Assembly (NCBI GenBank): GCA_028281675.1
Contig: JANQJL010000096.1
Span: 1-33,782, forward strand
DNA from: Simkaniaceae bacterium
GTDB taxonomy: Bacteria; Chlamydiota; Chlamydiia; Chlamydiales; Simkaniaceae
Length of the DNA stretch: 33,782 nucleotides
Direction: 5' to 3'
The position numbers were made by a program, and so were the translations under genes. Position 1 is the stretch's first letter; each line of letters begins with the position of its first letter. The notes below the pieces were generated by a model. That model was not told where the DNA came from. It worked only from the letters and a program-made list of their open reading frames with translations, and made no database searches. Of the stretch, positions 32,451 to 33,782 are shown one piece after another.

Positions 32451-32636
32451 TTACAGAAGCTGTCGCCCATCATAGATGATTTTAGCGCCCGTTCCTACTA
32501 GGGCTACTCCGCCAACAAGAAGTCCAGCGCTAAGCCCATTAGTACTCTTAGAATTTTCACTAGAAAAAGACCGGATGCCTCCCCCAAGAATCACTAATCC
32601 TAGCCCTACGGCATCTGCCTTTAAAACTGCCTCGCT
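32451..32636 (-). pseudogene. Truncated 3' end of a hydrophobic protein gene
   Basis: On the minus strand an open frame runs to TAA (32451-32453) with no credible ATG. From the repeat boundary (base 32622) it reads KADAVGLGLVILGGG, then a serine-rich link, then a second Gly-rich hydrophobic stretch (GLSAGLLVGGVALVGTGA) and IIYDGRQLL. This looks like the C-terminus of a two-helix membrane (Inc-like) protein. Upstream the frame runs only 14 bases into a 35-bp inverted repeat before meeting a stop (TGA at 32637-32639), so the gene's N-terminal part is missing. A short intact gene starting from GTG is the less likely alternative. Confidence 0.5.
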
Positions 32637-32657
32637 TCAGTCTACCCTATAGTTACA
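32623..32657 (+). repeat. Left 35-bp inverted repeat of 1,001-bp cassette
   Basis: This matches the reverse complement of 33589-33623 at 33 of 35 positions. It reads AAAACTGCCTCG at its outer edge and CTATAGTTACA at its inner edge. It abuts the truncated gene at 32451-32636. Confidence 0.9.
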
Positions 32658-32772
32658 TTTTCTTAAAACTGAGGACCAAAAAATATTTTTAGATTGATAG
32701 TTCACATAACAGATAAACCCAAGATCTCACTCGCTTTTCCCTGTTTCAATTTTTTGCTTTCTACTCGCTTCA

Positions 32773-32802
32773 TTTTCAATAGATCTCCACCTCTTTTATA
32801 AT
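32773..32802 (+). promoter_or_regulatory. Candidate promoter for the cassette gene
   Basis: A consensus TATAAT (32797-32802) has a weak TTTTCA (32773-32778) 18 nt upstream. It predicts a leader of about 58 nt before ATG 32867. Together with the inverted repeat and the truncated gene it accounts for most of the 421 nt between neighbouring intact genes; 32658-32770 holds nothing I can recognise. Confidence 0.45.
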
Positions 32803-32866
32803 TGCTAAAAAGATCCGATTTTGGTATCCTTGCTGCATTTTAACAAAGAAATTAGGAATTAGACTT

Positions 32867-33532
32867 ATGGATAGCGTTTCAGTAAGAGGAGATTTGCCCT
32901 TACCATTGATCAATCAGAGATACAGACCTTTAGTGAATGCTACTTTGAATGCTACTGGCTTGGCTATTATAGGAGCATTCATTCCATGGGAACCAATTAA
33001 AATAGTGAGCATGACTGTGCTTACCAGCATTGCTTATGGGATAACAAACGATATGATCGCATGCCGTGATTGCATTGAGTATTTTACTGTTGGGCATATC
33101 TATGACGGAAAAAATTTAAAGTATCGTCCACTTAATACTTTAGATCCGAATTTAAACGCTCTTATTTGGGGAGCGCTTGCTACTTGGCATGTTGCTTGCA
33201 TAGCTGGGGTTTTTCTTGCTGTAGTAGCAAGAATCCCTTTTCCAAAACTATCAAGGAAAATTAGTGCTGCAGAACTTGCTCCTTCTTTGTCTATTAGTGC
33301 AGCTCTCACATTAATAACATCCCATGTAATGAGTCGTAGAGCTCAAAGAGCAATGGAAGAAAATCCTTGTAAGAAATATCGGAATGTACCGATTGAGCTA
33401 CAGTCTGGATGGGAAGCTTGCAATATTCGAAATGGAATAGGATACCTAGCACTAGCATTAGGAGGGATTGTTCTTTCAGTTGCTATTATTGCTGCAAGAG
33501 CTGGACTAATCAACTTAAAGCCTCAACGTTAA
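32867..33532 (+). CDS. Four-helix membrane protein in an inverted-repeat cassette
   Basis: A 221-residue protein with about four transmembrane segments (LNATGLAIIGAFIPW, IVSMTVLTSIAYGI; ALIWGALATWHVACIAGVFLAVV; SLSISAALTLITSHV; IGYLALALGGIVLSVAIIAA). Between the first and third lies NDMIACRDCIEYFTVGHIYDG. EYFTVGH followed by a (W)GxxATW helix reminds me of a widespread uncharacterised bacterial membrane family, recalled without a name. ATG 32867 has AGGA 10 nt upstream. The gene is A/T-rich compared with the ruvB operon and lies between 35-bp inverted repeats, suggesting acquisition. An Inc-like role is possible but unsupported. Confidence 0.75.
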   Translation: MDSVSVRGDLPLPLINQRYRPLVNATLNATGLAIIGAFIPWEPIKIVSMTVLTSIAYGITNDMIACRDCIEYFTVGHIYDGKNLKYRPLNTLDPNLNALIWGALATWHVACIAGVFLAVVARIPFPKLSRKISAAELAPSLSISAALTLITSHVMSRRAQRAMEENPCKKYRNVPIELQSGWEACNIRNGIGYLALALGGIVLSVAIIAARAGLINLKPQR

Positions 33533-33588
33533 ATCAGTATGATTGCGCTGAATTAGTCAAACTTCTGAATTATTGCTTTTCTGCAAAG

Positions 33589-33623
33589 TGTAACTATAGG
33601 TTAGACTGAAACGAGGCAGTTTT
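33589..33623 (-). repeat. Right 35-bp inverted repeat of 1,001-bp cassette
   Basis: Reverse-complement partner of 32623-32657 with two mismatches. It lies 56 nt after the stop of the membrane-protein gene. No transposase gene is enclosed. Confidence 0.9.
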
Positions 33624-33683
33624 GGTTGATACTTTTTGTGTGACTTTAGAGTCGAAAATTTAATTTATTGACAGCTTTTGGTA

Positions 33684-33782
33684 GGTGAACCCCGCCCTAA
33701 AGGACGGGGAATCGTTTTGGGGAGGGGCTTCGTACCCCTCCCAAAATAGCGTTAAACTACCCGGCCCTAAAGGGCCAGGTTT
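33684..33782 (-). mobile_element. Right end/guide-RNA tail of an IS200/IS605-type (TnpB) element, partial
   Basis: Three GC-rich hairpins lie in the last 100 bases. CCCCGCCC-TAAA-GGACGGGG spans 33690-33709. TTTTGGGGAGGGG pairs with CCCCTCCCAAAA across 33715-33746. GGCCC-TAAA-GGGCC spans 33763-33775. Read on the minus strand they give GAAGCCCCTCCCC, then CCCCGTCCTTTAGGGCGGGG followed by TTCACC. This is the pattern I associate with the 3' ends of IS605/IS1341 elements and the omega RNA of TnpB. The orientation predicts tnpB beyond base 33782, reading leftward. Confirmation needs the flanking sequence. Confidence 0.6.

Noticed and set aside
33668-33673. A perfect TTGACA near the right edge
   Set aside because: No -10 box follows at 16-18 nt; the next bases are the GC-rich hairpins of the putative element end.
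1-33782. CRISPR array, tRNA or rRNA genes
   Set aside because: I found no regularly spaced direct repeats, and no cloverleaf or rRNA-like sequence on either strand.

Overview
The window looks like a chromosomal segment of a member of the Chlamydiae outside the Chlamydiaceae. I cannot fix the family. The argument rests on gene neighbourhoods that I recall from chlamydial genomes. These are a long YidC next to a second DnaA; a CesT/Slc1-type secretion chaperone beside glgX; a PP2C phosphatase overlapping a NifS-type desulfurase, followed by two CBS-domain membrane proteins; and dcd, ruvB and a SpoIID-family gene together. Several Inc-like hydrophobic proteins fit the same picture. The blocks are rearranged relative to Chlamydia trachomatis and have lineage-specific genes inserted.

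Region 1 (about 1-10.6 kb) is a compact plus-strand operon for the classical (o-succinylbenzoate) menaquinone route: menG, menF, menD, menH, menB, menA, menC, menE. Every junction overlaps. Converging on it from the minus strand are a small membrane protein, an endonuclease/exonuclease/phosphatase-fold protein that may be sphingomyelinase-like, and a hotdog thioesterase that is probably MenI. If so, all nine classical Men enzymes lie in 10 kb.

Region 2 (10.6-16.8 kb) carries a TPR protein gene behind a good promoter and a long structured leader, then yidC and dnaA2. A compact hairpin-rich segment follows dnaA2.

Region 3 (16.9-22.6 kb) has a helical hypothetical protein, the secretion chaperone, glgX, a lipoprotein, a CPBP membrane protease and the PP2C phosphatase.

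Region 4 (22.6-32.4 kb) has nifS, then on the minus strand an Inc-like membrane/protein-kinase fusion containing a perfect 30-bp inverted repeat, two CBS/DUF21 proteins, an FtsB-like protein and dcd. A 168-bp near-palindrome separates dcd from ruvB, which is followed by a SpoIID-like gene and a small membrane protein.

Region 5 (32.4-33.8 kb) is accessory and decayed. It has a truncated minus-strand gene, a four-helix membrane protein flanked by 35-bp inverted repeats, and at the right edge GC-rich hairpins that read, on the minus strand, like the right end and guide-RNA tail of an IS200/IS605-type (TnpB) element. The tnpB gene would lie beyond the window.

I see no rRNA, tRNA or CRISPR array. 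All family names come from motif reading; no database search was run.
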